Below, piece by piece: positions 15,692-24,662 of a DNA stretch of 35,634 nucleotides; the stretch's first letter is position 1, and every line of letters begins with the position of its first letter. The notes below the pieces were generated by a model, which worked only from the letters and a program-made list of their open reading frames with translations, had not been told where the DNA came from and did not search any database. The position numbers and the translations under genes are program-made. The stretch lies in the NCBI GenBank assembly GCA_022652545.1, contig JALCRM010000017.1, forward strand, positions 1 through 35,634, in the 5' to 3' direction. This DNA comes from Lachnospiraceae bacterium. GTDB taxonomy: Bacteria > Bacillota > Clostridia > Lachnospirales > Lachnospiraceae.

Positions 15692-15727
15692 GCTCCGGCG
15701 GCCCAACGAAGAGGAGATACTTGTCCA

Positions 15728-16468
15728 ATGGCAGCAAAAAAGACAGAGAGTGCAGTCGGGAAGGTCAGGATCAAGGCCGGTGTACTTCCGGATGTAAGAG
15801 AATTCAAGAGACCTGATTTTACGAAAAAGGCTGCAGATATAGAGAAAGCGGAAGCGGAGCGCGTACTGACACAGGGCGATGCGCAGGCGGCGAAGGAGAT
15901 CGAGGCCGTTGCGGAGGCAGACAAGGAACAGCTGGACGCCGAAGCAGTGACGAAGGAACCCCGCTGGTATGTTGCACACACCTATTCCGGCTATGAGAAC
16001 AAGGTTTACGAGGGTCTCCAGAAGACCATCGAGAACCGGCACCTGGAAGACCAGATCTTCGATGTGCGCATTCCCATGCAGGATGTAGTGGAAGTCAAGA
16101 ACGGCGCGCGCAAGGTCGTTCCGAAGAAGATGTTCCCGGGCTATGTGCTCGTAAAGATGGTCATGAATGACGACACCTGGTACGTTGTACGCAACACGCG
16201 CGGCGTGACAGGTTTTGTAGGGCCGGGAAGCAAGCCGGTCCCGCTTTCAGAGGCGGAGATGAAGCCTCTCGGCATCCGGACCTCGAACGTGTCCGTGGAC
16301 TTCGGTGTAGGCGATACCATTGCGGTCGTCGCCGGTGTCTGGAAGGATACGCTCGGCGTAGTCCAGAAGATCGACTACAACAAGCAGACTGCCACGATCA
16401 ACGTGGAACTGTTCGGCCGTGAAACACCGGTCGAGATCAGTTTTGCCGAGGTCAGGAGATCCAACTGA
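15728..16468 (+). CDS. nusG: Transcription elongation/antitermination factor NusG with N-terminal extension
   Basis: This protein binds RNA polymerase at the clamp, controls pausing and links transcription to Rho or ribosomes. It has 246 residues, whereas typical bacterial NusG has about 170-180. The extra part is residues 1-77, rich in Ala, Glu and Lys and predicted helical or disordered. The NGN domain starts at about residue 78 (RWYVAHTYSGYENKV) and includes MFPGYVLVKM near 135-145. The KOW domain is at about 195-246, ending in LFGRETPVEISFAEV; its usual GPF turn reads GVW. AGGAG about 10-14 bases before the ATG at 15728 supports the long form, and no internal Met with SD stands next to the NGN start. 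Confidence 0.93.
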   Translation: MAAKKTESAVGKVRIKAGVLPDVREFKRPDFTKKAADIEKAEAERVLTQGDAQAAKEIEAVAEADKEQLDAEAVTKEPRWYVAHTYSGYENKVYEGLQKTIENRHLEDQIFDVRIPMQDVVEVKNGARKVVPKKMFPGYVLVKMVMNDDTWYVVRNTRGVTGFVGPGSKPVPLSEAEMKPLGIRTSNVSVDFGVGDTIAVVAGVWKDTLGVVQKIDYNKQTATINVELFGRETPVEISFAEVRRSN

Positions 16469-16568
16469 CATAGGCAGGCAAACAGGCAACTGCGGAAGGA
16501 AATCTTCCTTCCGTCGGCAATAAGTGGGAGCAGCTACCAGCTGCGTCAGCACCACAAAGGAGGAAAAC
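16469..16568 (+). promoter_or_regulatory. nusG-rplK spacer with two perfect hairpins (candidate r-protein leader)
   Basis: CGGAAGGAA (16493-16501) pairs perfectly with TTCCTTCCG (16505-16513) across a 3-nt loop. GCAGCT (16530-16535) pairs with AGCTGC (16539-16544), loop ACC. An SD AAAGGAGG (16556-16563) precedes rplK. Neither stem has a T-run. They may form an L1-type autoregulatory target or a processing site, but I see no diagnostic L1 motif. Confidence 0.4.
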
Positions 16569-16994
16569 ATGGCTAAGAAGGTTACAGGTTACATCAAGTT
16601 ACAGATCGAAGCCGGCAAGGCTACACCTGCTTCGCCGGTAGGTCCGGCACTCGGACAGCACGGCGTGAACATCGTCGAGTTCACAAAGCAGTTCAACGCC
16701 AAGACTGCACAGATGGGTGACTACATCATTCCCGTCGTCATCACGGTATACGCAGACAGGAGCTTCAGCTTCATCACCAAGACTCCGCCCGCGGCTGTGC
16801 TTCTTAAAAAAGCAGCCAATATCACAAAGGCATCCGGCACGCCCAACAAGGTCAAGGTGGCCAAGGTCACCAAGGCACAGGTAAAGGAGATCGCCGAGAA
16901 GAAGATGCCCGATCTCAATGCGGCTTCCGTAGAAGCGGCAATGAGCATGGTAGCAGGCACGGCACGGTCCATGGGTATCGAAGTAGTCGACTGA
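16569..16994 (+). CDS. rplK: 50S ribosomal protein L11
   Basis: This 141-residue protein binds the GTPase-associated region of 23S rRNA with the L10-L12 stalk and is needed for RelA stimulation in stalled ribosomes. The N-terminal [23 protein letters not shown] with its proline-rich binding face for thiopeptides is intact, and the C-terminal RNA-binding domain ends in [15 protein letters not shown]. Length is the family norm. The ATG at 16569 follows AAAGGAGG; the open frame upstream to 16524 is not part of the protein. rplA follows 65 nt later. Confidence 0.97.
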   Translation: MAKKVTGYIKLQIEAGKATPASPVGPALGQHGVNIVEFTKQFNAKTAQMGDYIIPVVITVYADRSFSFITKTPPAAVLLKKAANITKASGTPNKVKVAKVTKAQVKEIAEKKMPDLNAASVEAAMSMVAGTARSMGIEVVD

Positions 16995-17059
16995 GCAGCA
17001 TCTGCTTAGGAGCGGGAGGCATCGCAAGGATGCCGATGACCGCAGTGGAGGATAAAGCA

Positions 17060-17749
17060 ATGAAGCACGGAAAGAAGTACAGCGATGCCGCCAAGCTGAT
17101 CGACAGCGGCAAAACATATGAGATCGAAGAGGCAGCGAAACTGATCAAACAGACCGCTACCGCCAAATTTGACGAGACCGTGGAACTCAATATCCGTACC
17201 GGCTGCGACGGCAAGCATGCAGACCAGGCGATCCGCGGAGCCGTTGTTCTTCCGAACGGCACAGGCAAAACAGTACGCGTCCTCGTTTTTGCCAAGGGCT
17301 TAAAGGTAGACGAGGCACAGGCAGCCGGTGCTGATTTCGTAGGCGGGGAGGAACTGATCCCGAAGATCCAGAACGAAGGCTGGATGGATTTCGACGTCGT
17401 CGTTGCAACCCCTGACATGATGGGTGTTGTAGGACGTCTCGGCAAAGTCCTCGGCCCGAAGGGCCTCATGCCCAACCCCAAGGCAGGCACGGTCACGATG
17501 GATATCACCAAGGCCATCAAGGATATCAAAGCCGGTAAAGTTGAGTACCGTCTGGACAAGCAGAACATCGTACATGTGCCGATCGGAAAGGCTTCCTTTA
17601 CCGCAGAGCAGCTGGTGGACAACTACAACGCACTGCTCGCTGCTATCGAGAAGGCTAAACCGAGCACTGTCAAGGGCCAGTATCTCAAGAGCATTTCCAT
17701 CGCTACCACGATGGGCCCCGGCATCAAGCTTGTGGCCAACAGGTATTGA
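17060..17749 (+). CDS. rplA: 50S ribosomal protein L1
   Basis: This 229-residue protein forms the mobile L1 stalk at the E site and in many bacteria represses its own operon. Conserved stretches include [21 protein letters not shown] (about residues 36-52), [29 protein letters not shown] (about 118-146) and the C-terminal [15 protein letters not shown]. The ATG at 17060 with GGAGG upstream is preferred; in-frame starts back to 17030 lack the L1 N-terminus. In most Firmicutes rplJ follows directly, but here a CapA-like gene intervenes. Confidence 0.97.
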   Translation: MKHGKKYSDAAKLIDSGKTYEIEEAAKLIKQTATAKFDETVELNIRTGCDGKHADQAIRGAVVLPNGTGKTVRVLVFAKGLKVDEAQAAGADFVGGEELIPKIQNEGWMDFDVVVATPDMMGVVGRLGKVLGPKGLMPNPKAGTVTMDITKAIKDIKAGKVEYRLDKQNIVHVPIGKASFTAEQLVDNYNALLAAIEKAKPSTVKGQYLKSISIATTMGPGIKLVANRY

Positions 17750-17810
17750 TCAGCGGCTACATGCAGTAGTAAAAAATCTTTGAATGAGCCTATATTTTGT
17801 GATTTAGCAG

Positions 17811-17840
17811 TTGACCGTTAAAGTCAAATGCATATATAAT
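17811..17840 (+). promoter_or_regulatory. Promoter of the CapA-like gene, adjacent to its start codon
   Basis: TTGACC (17811-17816), an 18-nt spacer and a perfect -10 TATAAT (17835-17840). The ATG at 17847 begins 7 nt after the -10 box, where transcription would start. This makes a leaderless mRNA likely and shows that the TTG at 17811 is a -35 box, not a start codon. Confidence 0.7.
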
Positions 17841-17846
17841 ACCGAT

Positions 17847-19190
17847 ATGGGCCGTTTGGAGTATTACGACGATGAGGGCAGCTGCAGACAGACGCGGACA
17901 GCCCGTACCGCCGGAAAAAAATATCACAGTACAGACAGCGCACCGACCAGAACATTTCTGATGACTTTCATCGGAGTGATACTGGTGGGTGCGCTTTTTT
18001 TATTCGCCTATGCCTATGTGAACTCCTCTGATGAGCGGGCGGAAGGCGAAAACACATGGGAAGCGATCGGGGAGGAACTGATCCCGATCGTTTCGCCTGA
18101 AGTCTCGGCGGCTGACAGCAACCCGCTCACCAGCGGGATCGACATGACGGGAGCAGTGCCCACGTCTTCTTCCAATATCATGAAAACGACAGGCGGTTTT
18201 TATGCGCTGACCTCCACGCAGCAGGCCGACAGCATCACGCTGGGCTTCGGCGGGGACATCCTGTTTGATACGCGCTATGCAGCCGGCTCTGCGATCGCCT
18301 CCCGCGGCGTGGAAGGATGTTTTTCCAAGGATGTCCTGGACGTTATGCGCTACAGTGACGTTTTCATGGTCAACAACGAATTTCCGTACAGCCGTGCGGG
18401 CTCTCCGCTGGACAACAAGAAATATACATTCCGTGCGGATCCTTCCTCTGCGGCATATCTGCAGGGCATGGGAGTGGACATCGTCTCACTGGCGAACAAC
18501 CACTCTTTCGACTACGGACAGCAGGCTCTCCTTGATACGCTGGATACGCTCGACGCGATGGGCATGCCGCATACCGGCGCAGGGCACAACAGTGCGGAAG
18601 CAGAGCAGCCGGTATACTTCTATGCAGGAGGTCTGCGCATTGCCGTTGTGAATGCAACGCAGATCGAAAGGACACCTTCACCTCCCACACGAGGGGCAGA
18701 TGCGGCGGCGCCTGGCGTTTTCCGCTGTTTTACCGATGCGGAGAACGAGGAACTGCTCAGGGTGATCAGGAATGCAAAGACTGCGGCGGACTATGTGATC
18801 GTCTACATACACTGGGGCACGGAAAAACAGACACAGCCGGACTGGTACCAGACGAGCCGCGTGCAGGGTATTGTCGATGCCGGCGCGGATCTCATCGTGG
18901 GTGATCATCCGCACTGCCTGGAGCCGCTGGCCTATGTCGGAAACACGCCGGTCATCTACAGCCTCGGGAATTTCCTCTTCACTTCCTTTACGCAGGATAC
19001 GGGAGTGCTGCAGGTCACGCTGCAGCTGTCCACAAAGCAGGTCACGCAGCTGCGGTTCGTGCCGATGGTACAGGTTAACTGTTCGGTGAAGGCAGCGGCG
19101 GGGAATGACCGCCAGCGTATACTTTCCAACATGCGCAGCTGGTCGTCGGGTGTGACCATCGATGACAACGGCATTATCAGCAGGCAATAG
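17847..19190 (+). CDS. CapA family protein (membrane-anchored metallophosphatase-like)
   Basis: This protein of about 447 residues has a charged cytoplasmic N-terminus, one membrane segment (about 37-58) and a long extracellular part. The domain from about 130 shows the CapA/PgsA (calcineurin-like) pattern in order: LGFGGDILFD, a NNEFPY block, VDIVSLANNHSFDYG, VIVYIHWGTEKQ, LIVGDHPHCLEPL and YSLGNFLF; the Asp, His and Asn residues would bind two metals. Family members act in poly-gamma-glutamate capsule synthesis, but many clostridial homologues stand alone with unknown substrate and no capBC is nearby. No SD precedes the ATG at 17847, which falls at the predicted transcript start. It interrupts the usual rplA-rplJ order and has its own promoter. 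Confidence 0.85.
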   Translation: MGRLEYYDDEGSCRQTRTARTAGKKYHSTDSAPTRTFLMTFIGVILVGALFLFAYAYVNSSDERAEGENTWEAIGEELIPIVSPEVSAADSNPLTSGIDMTGAVPTSSSNIMKTTGGFYALTSTQQADSITLGFGGDILFDTRYAAGSAIASRGVEGCFSKDVLDVMRYSDVFMVNNEFPYSRAGSPLDNKKYTFRADPSSAAYLQGMGVDIVSLANNHSFDYGQQALLDTLDTLDAMGMPHTGAGHNSAEAEQPVYFYAGGLRIAVVNATQIERTPSPPTRGADAAAPGVFRCFTDAENEELLRVIRNAKTAADYVIVYIHWGTEKQTQPDWYQTSRVQGIVDAGADLIVGDHPHCLEPLAYVGNTPVIYSLGNFLFTSFTQDTGVLQVTLQLSTKQVTQLRFVPMVQVNCSVKAAAGNDRQRILSNMRSWSSGVTIDDNGIISRQ

Positions 19191-19221
19191 GATAAAATAT
19201 CCGTCGAAAGTCGAAAAGAAG

Positions 19222-19250
19222 TTGACATCTCTTTGCGGTAGTGTTAATTT
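19222..19250 (+). promoter_or_regulatory. Promoter of rplJ-rplL
   Basis: Consensus TTGACA (19222-19227), a 17-nt spacer and -10 TAATTT (19245-19250), preceded by a TG (extended -10). The transcript would start near 19257, just before the L10 leader. Confidence 0.75.
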
Positions 19251-19252
19251 GT

Positions 19253-19405
19253 TAAGAGTTGCGAGGAGAAAACGAATCGCAGCGGCCGAAGACAGCAGGT
19301 GCCGTAAGGCGTAAGCAGAAAACGCCTGCCGAGGAGAATGATCTCAACGGGATGTTATGTGTTTTGCATTTCGCACTCCAGGTCCTCGGGCCCGGAGTGT
19401 TTTTT
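19253..19405 (+). promoter_or_regulatory. L10 leader (L10-L12 binding RNA) with attenuator terminator
   Basis: The segment CCGAAGACAGCAGGTGCC (19288-19305) and its partner CGCCTGCCGAGGAGA (19323-19337) match the known kink-turn-type binding site for L10-(L12)4 in Firmicutes. Downstream, CACTCC (19374-19379) pairs with GGAGTG (19394-19399), with further GC pairs inside, and six T follow (19400-19405), giving an intrinsic terminator. Excess L10-L12 is expected to favour termination and so lower its own expression. This explains the ~200 nt between the promoter and rplJ. Confidence 0.85.
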
Positions 19406-19451
19406 ATCTCAGAGGTCCTTCGGCACAAAAACAGAAGAAGGAGGTAACAAA

Positions 19452-20033
19452 ATGGCAAAGGTGGAAATGAAGCAGCCGGTCGTGAAGGAGATTTCCGACA
19501 GGATCGACGGCGCCCGTTCCATCGTACTGGTAGACCACAGAGGACTTACAGTAGCTCAGGATACCGAACTCCGCAAATCGCTCCGCGAGGCTGGCGTAAC
19601 CTACAAGGTGTTCAAGAACACCATGATGACGCTCGCATTCAAGGACACTGAGTTCGAACAGCTGGACAAGTATCTCGAAGGCCCCAGTGCAATGGCGGTT
19701 TCCAAAGACGACTCCATGGCAATAGCAAAGATCCTCGCGAATTTCGCCAAGAAAAACGAGAAACTCGAGATCAAGGGCGGCATGGTGGAAGGGCAGCTCT
19801 ACGATGCAAGCGGCATTGCGATGATCGCAACCGTTCCTTCGAAGGAAGAACTGCTCGCAAGACTGTTCGGCAGTTTCCAGGCACCGATCACCAACTTCGC
19901 ACGTGTGATCAAGCAGATCGCAGAGAAGTCGGCAGAAGGAGCACCCGCAGCAGAAGTTCCTGCAGCAGAAGCACCTGTTGCAGAAGCACCTGTTGCAGAA
20001 GCACCCGCAGCAGAAGCAGCACCGCAGGCTTGA
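19452..20033 (+). CDS. rplJ: 50S ribosomal protein L10 with repeat-rich C-terminal tail
   Basis: This 193-residue stalk base protein links L12 dimers to 23S rRNA and, bound to L12, represses its own leader. The conserved N-terminus runs through VLVDHRGLTVAQDTELRKSLREAGVTYKVFKNTMM, and the L12-binding helix follows in the C-terminal third. After about residue 165 the family usually ends; here a tail of Ala/Glu/Pro repeats (units like VAEAP and AAEAP) adds about 25 residues. The ATG at 19452 follows AAGGAGG. The open frame back to 19338 runs through the leader RNA and is not coding. Confidence 0.95.
   Translation: MAKVEMKQPVVKEISDRIDGARSIVLVDHRGLTVAQDTELRKSLREAGVTYKVFKNTMMTLAFKDTEFEQLDKYLEGPSAMAVSKDDSMAIAKILANFAKKNEKLEIKGGMVEGQLYDASGIAMIATVPSKEELLARLFGSFQAPITNFARVIKQIAEKSAEGAPAAEVPAAEAPVAEAPVAEAPAAEAAPQA
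19951..20030 (+). repeat. 15-bp tandem repeats encoding the L10 tail
   Basis: The unit GCAGAAGCACCTGTT occurs twice in perfect tandem (about 19980-20009), with diverged units on both sides. The period is a multiple of three, so unit gain or loss keeps the frame. Confidence 0.75.
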
Positions 20034-20088
20034 ACCGGCGGACGGCACAGTTGAGTGGCTATTTATCCCATAACGGAGGAAATTAGAA

Positions 20089-20466
20089 ATGGCTAAATTA
20101 TCCAATCAGGAAATCATCGATGCGATCAAGGAGCTTTCCGTCCTTGAACTGAACGATCTGGTAAAGGCTTGCGAAGAAGAGTTCGGCGTTTCTGCGGCAG
20201 CAGGTGTTGTCGTGGCAGCAGCCGGCGGAGCTGCAGCTGCTCCGGAAGAAGAGAAGACAGAGTTCAACGTTGAACTTACCGAGTTCGGCGCTGAGAAGAT
20301 CAAGGTCATCAAGGTTGTTCGTGAGATCACCGGCCTTGGCCTGAAGGAAGCAAAGGACCTTGTAGAAGCTGCTCCCAAGAACATCAAGGAAGGCGTCAAC
20401 AAGGAAGAAGCTGAAGAGCTCAAGAAGAAGCTTGAAGAGGTTGGAGCAAAGATCACCCTCAAGTAA
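20089..20466 (+). CDS. rplL: 50S ribosomal protein L7/L12
   Basis: This 125-residue acidic stalk protein recruits and activates the translational GTPases, including EF-G and EF-Tu encoded downstream. The N-terminal dimerisation domain (about 1-35) is followed by an Ala/Gly hinge ([19 protein letters not shown], about 37-55). The C-terminal domain carries [33 protein letters not shown], the factor-binding surface. Length is standard. A GGAGG SD precedes the ATG, and rplJ lies 55 nt upstream. Confidence 0.97.
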   Translation: MAKLSNQEIIDAIKELSVLELNDLVKACEEEFGVSAAAGVVVAAAGGAAAAPEEEKTEFNVELTEFGAEKIKVIKVVREITGLGLKEAKDLVEAAPKNIKEGVNKEEAEELKKKLEEVGAKITLK

Positions 20467-20692
20467 TTTCAGATCACAATCGACAGGGAGTCCGGAGGGA
20501 ATGTACCGCGCATGCGTTCACCCTCCGGATTTCGTGCGTTTGAAATATTCCAACAATTCATTGACAGTTCCATGTTTTTTGTAGTATTATTGCCTTTGCG
20601 CATCTTTTGGGATACTATGCTCTTTTTTTGGTGCACGGAATTCTCATCAATGACCATGTAAACGATTAACGACTGAAAATCGGGGTGAAAAG
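20467..20692 (+). promoter_or_regulatory. rplL-rpoB spacer: partial attenuator stem and rpoB promoter
   Basis: TCCGGAGGG (20491-20499) pairs perfectly with CCCTCCGGA (20521-20529) across a 21-nt loop. Only a weak T content follows, so it probably stops only part of the rplL transcripts. A promoter follows: TTGACA (20561-20566), 18-nt spacer, TATTAT (20585-20590). This would give rpoBC its own initiation. The rest of the leader (about 100 nt) has T-rich stretches but no clear second stem. Confidence 0.65.
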
Positions 20693-23600
20693 ATGGAGAA
20701 AAACAGAATGCGTCCTATCGGCAGCGGCAAAAGTCTGAGAATGAGCTTCTCCCGGCAGAAGGAAGTACAGGAGATGCCCAATCTGATCGAAGTCCAGAAG
20801 GCTTCCTATCAGTGGTTTCTCGACAAGGGCCTGCAGGAAGCTTTCGATGACATTAGTCCCATTGAGGATTTCAGCGGACATCTGAGTCTTTCCTTTGTGA
20901 GCTACAAGCTCTGCGAAGACGATGTCAAATACTCGATCGAGAAGTGCAAGGAGCGCGACGCCACATATGCGGCACCGCTTAAGGTCCGTGTGCTTCTTTA
21001 TGACAAAGAGAACAAGAAAGAGATCAAGGACGAAGAGATCTTTATGGGCGATATGCCCATCATGACCAAGACCGGCACTTTTGTCATTAACGGCGCCGAA
21101 CGTGTCATCGTCTCCCAGCTCGTACGTTCTCCGGGTATCTACTATAACATCGACAAGGATAAGTACGGTAAGACGCTGTATTCCTGCACGGTCATCCCGA
21201 ACCGCGGTGCATGGCTGGAGTATGAAACAGATGCCAACGATGTTTTCTATGCAAGGGTGGACCGCACGAGAAAGGTTCCGATCACGGTCCTGATCCGTGC
21301 GCTTGGTTTCGGCACGGACGAAGAGATCCTCGATCTTTTCGGCGACGAACCGAAGCTGCGTGCTTCGCTTGCGAAGGATCCTTCTCACAGCTATGAATCC
21401 GGACTTCTTGAACTCTACAAGAAGATCCGTCCCGGCGAACCTCTTTCTGTTGAGAGCGCAGACAGCCTGATCACGGCAATGCTTTTTGATCCCCGCCGTT
21501 ATGATCTTGCCAAAGTGGGCCGCTACAAGTTCAACAAGAAGCTGGCTCTCCGCAACCGCATCACCGGACATGTTCTTGTGGAAGATGTCGTGGATGAGGC
21601 TAACGGCGAAGTGCTCGGCAGCAAGGGCGATGTAGTCACAAGAGAGATGGCAGACAGCATACAGGATGCTGCTGTTCCTTATGTGTGGGTCGAAGCGGAA
21701 GGACGCAACGAGAAGGTCCTTTCCAACCTGATGGTCAATATCACTCATTTTGTGGACTGCGATCCGGAAGAACTCGGCATCACGGAACAGGTGTACTATC
21801 CTGCACTGCGCGAGATCCTGGTGAAGTACAATGACAACGGAGATCCGGAAGCACTTGCCGACGCGCTGAAGAGGAGCGTACATGAACTGATCCCCAAGCA
21901 CATCACCAAGGAAGATATTCTGGCTTCCATCAACTATAACATGCACCTGGAGTACGGCGTAGGCAACGACGATGACATAGACCACCTCGGAAACCGCCGT
22001 ATCCGTGCGGTTGGCGAACTGCTGCAGAACCAGTACCGCATCGGCCTTTCCAGGCTGGAAAGAGTCGTACGTGAAAGAATGACCACGCACGATCCGAATG
22101 CGGAGATCACGCCGCAGTCCCTGATCAACATCAAACCCGTGCAGGCGGCGGTGAAGGAATTCTTCGGTTCCTCGCAGCTGTCACAGTTCATGGACCAGAA
22201 CAACCCGCTCGGCGAACTTACGCATAAGAGGCGTCTCTCAGCACTGGGCCCCGGCGGTCTTTCCAGAGACCGTGCCGGATTCGAAGTCCGCGATGTCCAC
22301 TATACGCATTACGGACGCATGTGCCCCATCGAGACACCCGAAGGCCCCAACATCGGCCTGATCAACTCTCTGGCCTGCTATGCGAGGATCAACAAGTACG
22401 GCTTCATAGAGGCACCTTACCGCAAGGTTGACAGAAGCGATGCCGAGAATCCGCGCGTCACGGATGAAGTCGTCTACATGACCGCAGACGAAGAAGATAA
22501 TTACCATGTGGCACAGGCATCCGCGAAACTGGATGCGGAAGGCCATTTCGTAAACAGAAGCGTGTCCGGACGTTATAAGACAGAGACATCTCAGTATCCG
22601 AAGGGAGACTTCGAGTATATGGATGTTTCGCCCAAGATGGTCTTCTCGGTCGCTACCGCACTGATTCCTTTCCTGCAGAGCGATGACGCGAACCGTGCGC
22701 TGATGGGCTCCAACATGCAGAAACAGGCCGTACCGCTCCTTACCACGGAAGCGCCGATCGTAGGCACAGGTATGGAAGTCAAGGCAGCCGTCGACTCCGG
22801 CGTCTGCGTGGTGGCTGAAAAAGACGGGACCGCGGAATATGTGGATGCCACGACCATCCGTATGAAGTACGATGACGGCACCAAGGAAGAGATCCGTCTT
22901 ACAAAGTTCGCAAGAAGCAACCAGAGCAACTGCTACAACCACAGGCCGATCATTTCCACCGGGGATCATGTTAAGAAGGGACAGGTCATTGCAGACGGAC
23001 CTTCGACCAGCAACGGAGAACTCGGTCTGGGCAAGAATCCGCTGATCGGTTTCATGACATGGGAAGGCTACAATTACGAAGACGCTGTCCTGATCAGCGA
23101 AAGACTGGTCAGGGACGATGTTTATACCTCCGTCCACATCGAGGAGTATGAGGCAGAGTCCAGAGACACGAAGCTCGGGCCCGAAGAGATCACAAGGGAT
23201 GTACCGGGCGTCGGCGAAGACGCTCTGAAGGATCTGGATGACTATGGTATCATCCGTATCGGCGCGGAAGTGCGTGCGGGCGATATCCTCGTCGGCAAGG
23301 TCACCCCGAAGGGCGAGACGGAACTGACGGCCGAGGAAAGACTGCTCCGCGCGATCTTCGGAGAAAAGGCCAGAGAAGTACGGGATACTTCGCTCAAGGT
23401 GCCGCACGGCGAGTACGGTATCGTAGTGGACACCAAGGTGTTCACGCGTGAAAACGGCGATGAACTCCCGCCGGGCGTAAACCAGGCGGTACGTATTTAC
23501 ATTGCCCAGAAGAGAAAGATCTCGGTAGGTGATAAAATGGCCGGCCGGCACGGAAACAAGGGTGTCGTTTCCAGAGTGCTGCCGATCGAGGATATGCCTT

Positions 23601-24562
23601 ATCTGCCGAACGGGCGTCCCCTGGATATCGTTCTGAATCCGCTGGGCGTGCCTTCCCGTATGAATATCGGGCAGGTGCTGGAGATCCATCTTTCCCTTGC
23701 AGCCGCGGTGCTTGGCTTCAAAGTCAGCACGCCCGTGTTCGACGGCGCAAGCGAGGAGAATATCCAGGATCTTCTGGAGATGGCTGACGATTATGTCAAC
23801 ACTTCCTGGGAAGATTTCGAGAAGAAATGGGCAGAGACGGCAGGTAAGGAGATCATGGATTATCTCTATACCAACCGCGCTCACAGAGAACTTTGGAAAG
23901 GCGTTCCGATCAGCCGCAACGGGAAAGTCCAGCTGCGCGACGGACGTACGGGAGAGACTTTTGACGGCCCGACGACCATCGGACACATGCATTACCTGAA
24001 ACTGCACCACCTGGTCGACGATAAGATCCATGCACGTTCCACCGGCCCTTACTCGCTGGTCACACAGCAGCCTCTGGGCGGCAAAGCACAGTTCGGCGGA
24101 CAGCGTTTCGGAGAAATGGAAGTCTGGGCGCTGGAAGCTTACGGCGCCGCATATACACTGCAGGAGATCCTGACGGTGAAGTCCGATGATGTCATAGGGC
24201 GTGTCAAGACCTACGAAGCCATCATCAAGGGTGAAAATGTACCGGAAGCCGGCATCCCTGAGTCGTTCAAGGTACTGCTCAAGGAACTTCAGGCACTGGC
24301 ACTGGATGTGCGTGTACTCAAGGACGACGGTTCCGAAGTTGAGATTTCCGAGAATATCGATTACGGCGGAGACAACGAATACCGCTATGAGATGCAGAAC
24401 AATTTCCGTGACTATAACAGCAGCGATGATGAACTCGGTAAAAACGGGTTCGGCAGCAAGGAATTCGACGAAGAGAGCGGAGAGCTGAAGGACGTTGAGG
24501 AAACGGAAACAGCCGATAAGTCTGAAACTTCCGATGAAGGCGCCGAAGAGGATCCGAACTGA
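20693..24562 (+). CDS. rpoB: DNA-directed RNA polymerase subunit beta
   Basis: This 1289-residue subunit forms half of the catalytic cleft of RNA polymerase. The rifampicin-binding region (about residues 488-530) reads [18 protein letters not shown] then [14 protein letters not shown], the wild-type pattern of drug-sensitive enzymes. Also visible are [20 protein letters not shown], the [15 protein letters not shown] block and the C-terminal [25 protein letters not shown] clamp region. The C-terminus carries an extra acidic Glu/Asp/Ser tail of about 60 residues. GGGGTG and GAAAAG upstream give a moderate SD. It is followed by rpoC after 100 nt, which hold a 9-bp hairpin (CCGGGAACG with CGTTTCCGG). 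Confidence 0.98.
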   Translation: MEKNRMRPIGSGKSLRMSFSRQKEVQEMPNLIEVQKASYQWFLDKGLQEAFDDISPIEDFSGHLSLSFVSYKLCEDDVKYSIEKCKERDATYAAPLKVRVLLYDKENKKEIKDEEIFMGDMPIMTKTGTFVINGAERVIVSQLVRSPGIYYNIDKDKYGKTLYSCTVIPNRGAWLEYETDANDVFYARVDRTRKVPITVLIRALGFGTDEEILDLFGDEPKLRASLAKDPSHSYESGLLELYKKIRPGEPLSVESADSLITAMLFDPRRYDLAKVGRYKFNKKLALRNRITGHVLVEDVVDEANGEVLGSKGDVVTREMADSIQDAAVPYVWVEAEGRNEKVLSNLMVNITHFVDCDPEELGITEQVYYPALREILVKYNDNGDPEALADALKRSVHELIPKHITKEDILASINYNMHLEYGVGNDDDIDHLGNRRIRAVGELLQNQYRIGLSRLERVVRERMTTHDPNAEITPQSLINIKPVQAAVKEFFGSSQLSQFMDQNNPLGELTHKRRLSALGPGGLSRDRAGFEVRDVHYTHYGRMCPIETPEGPNIGLINSLACYARINKYGFIEAPYRKVDRSDAENPRVTDEVVYMTADEEDNYHVAQASAKLDAEGHFVNRSVSGRYKTETSQYPKGDFEYMDVSPKMVFSVATALIPFLQSDDANRALMGSNMQKQAVPLLTTEAPIVGTGMEVKAAVDSGVCVVAEKDGTAEYVDATTIRMKYDDGTKEEIRLTKFARSNQSNCYNHRPIISTGDHVKKGQVIADGPSTSNGELGLGKNPLIGFMTWEGYNYEDAVLISERLVRDDVYTSVHIEEYEAESRDTKLGPEEITRDVPGVGEDALKDLDDYGIIRIGAEVRAGDILVGKVTPKGETELTAEERLLRAIFGEKAREVRDTSLKVPHGEYGIVVDTKVFTRENGDELPPGVNQAVRIYIAQKRKISVGDKMAGRHGNKGVVSRVLPIEDMPYLPNGRPLDIVLNPLGVPSRMNIGQVLEIHLSLAAAVLGFKVSTPVFDGASEENIQDLLEMADDYVNTSWEDFEKKWAETAGKEIMDYLYTNRAHRELWKGVPISRNGKVQLRDGRTGETFDGPTTIGHMHYLKLHHLVDDKIHARSTGPYSLVTQQPLGGKAQFGGQRFGEMEVWALEAYGAAYTLQEILTVKSDDVIGRVKTYEAIIKGENVPEAGIPESFKVLLKELQALALDVRVLKDDGSEVEISENIDYGGDNEYRYEMQNNFRDYNSSDDELGKNGFGSKEFDEESGELKDVEETETADKSETSDEGAEEDPN

Positions 24563-24662
24563 GGCTGTACGGAAAAACCGGGAACGGGATGCATGACCTT
24601 CGTTTCCGGGGCGGAATCGTTGACAGAGTCAGCCGTGCAGAGCGGCATTTGGAGGTTTCTAC

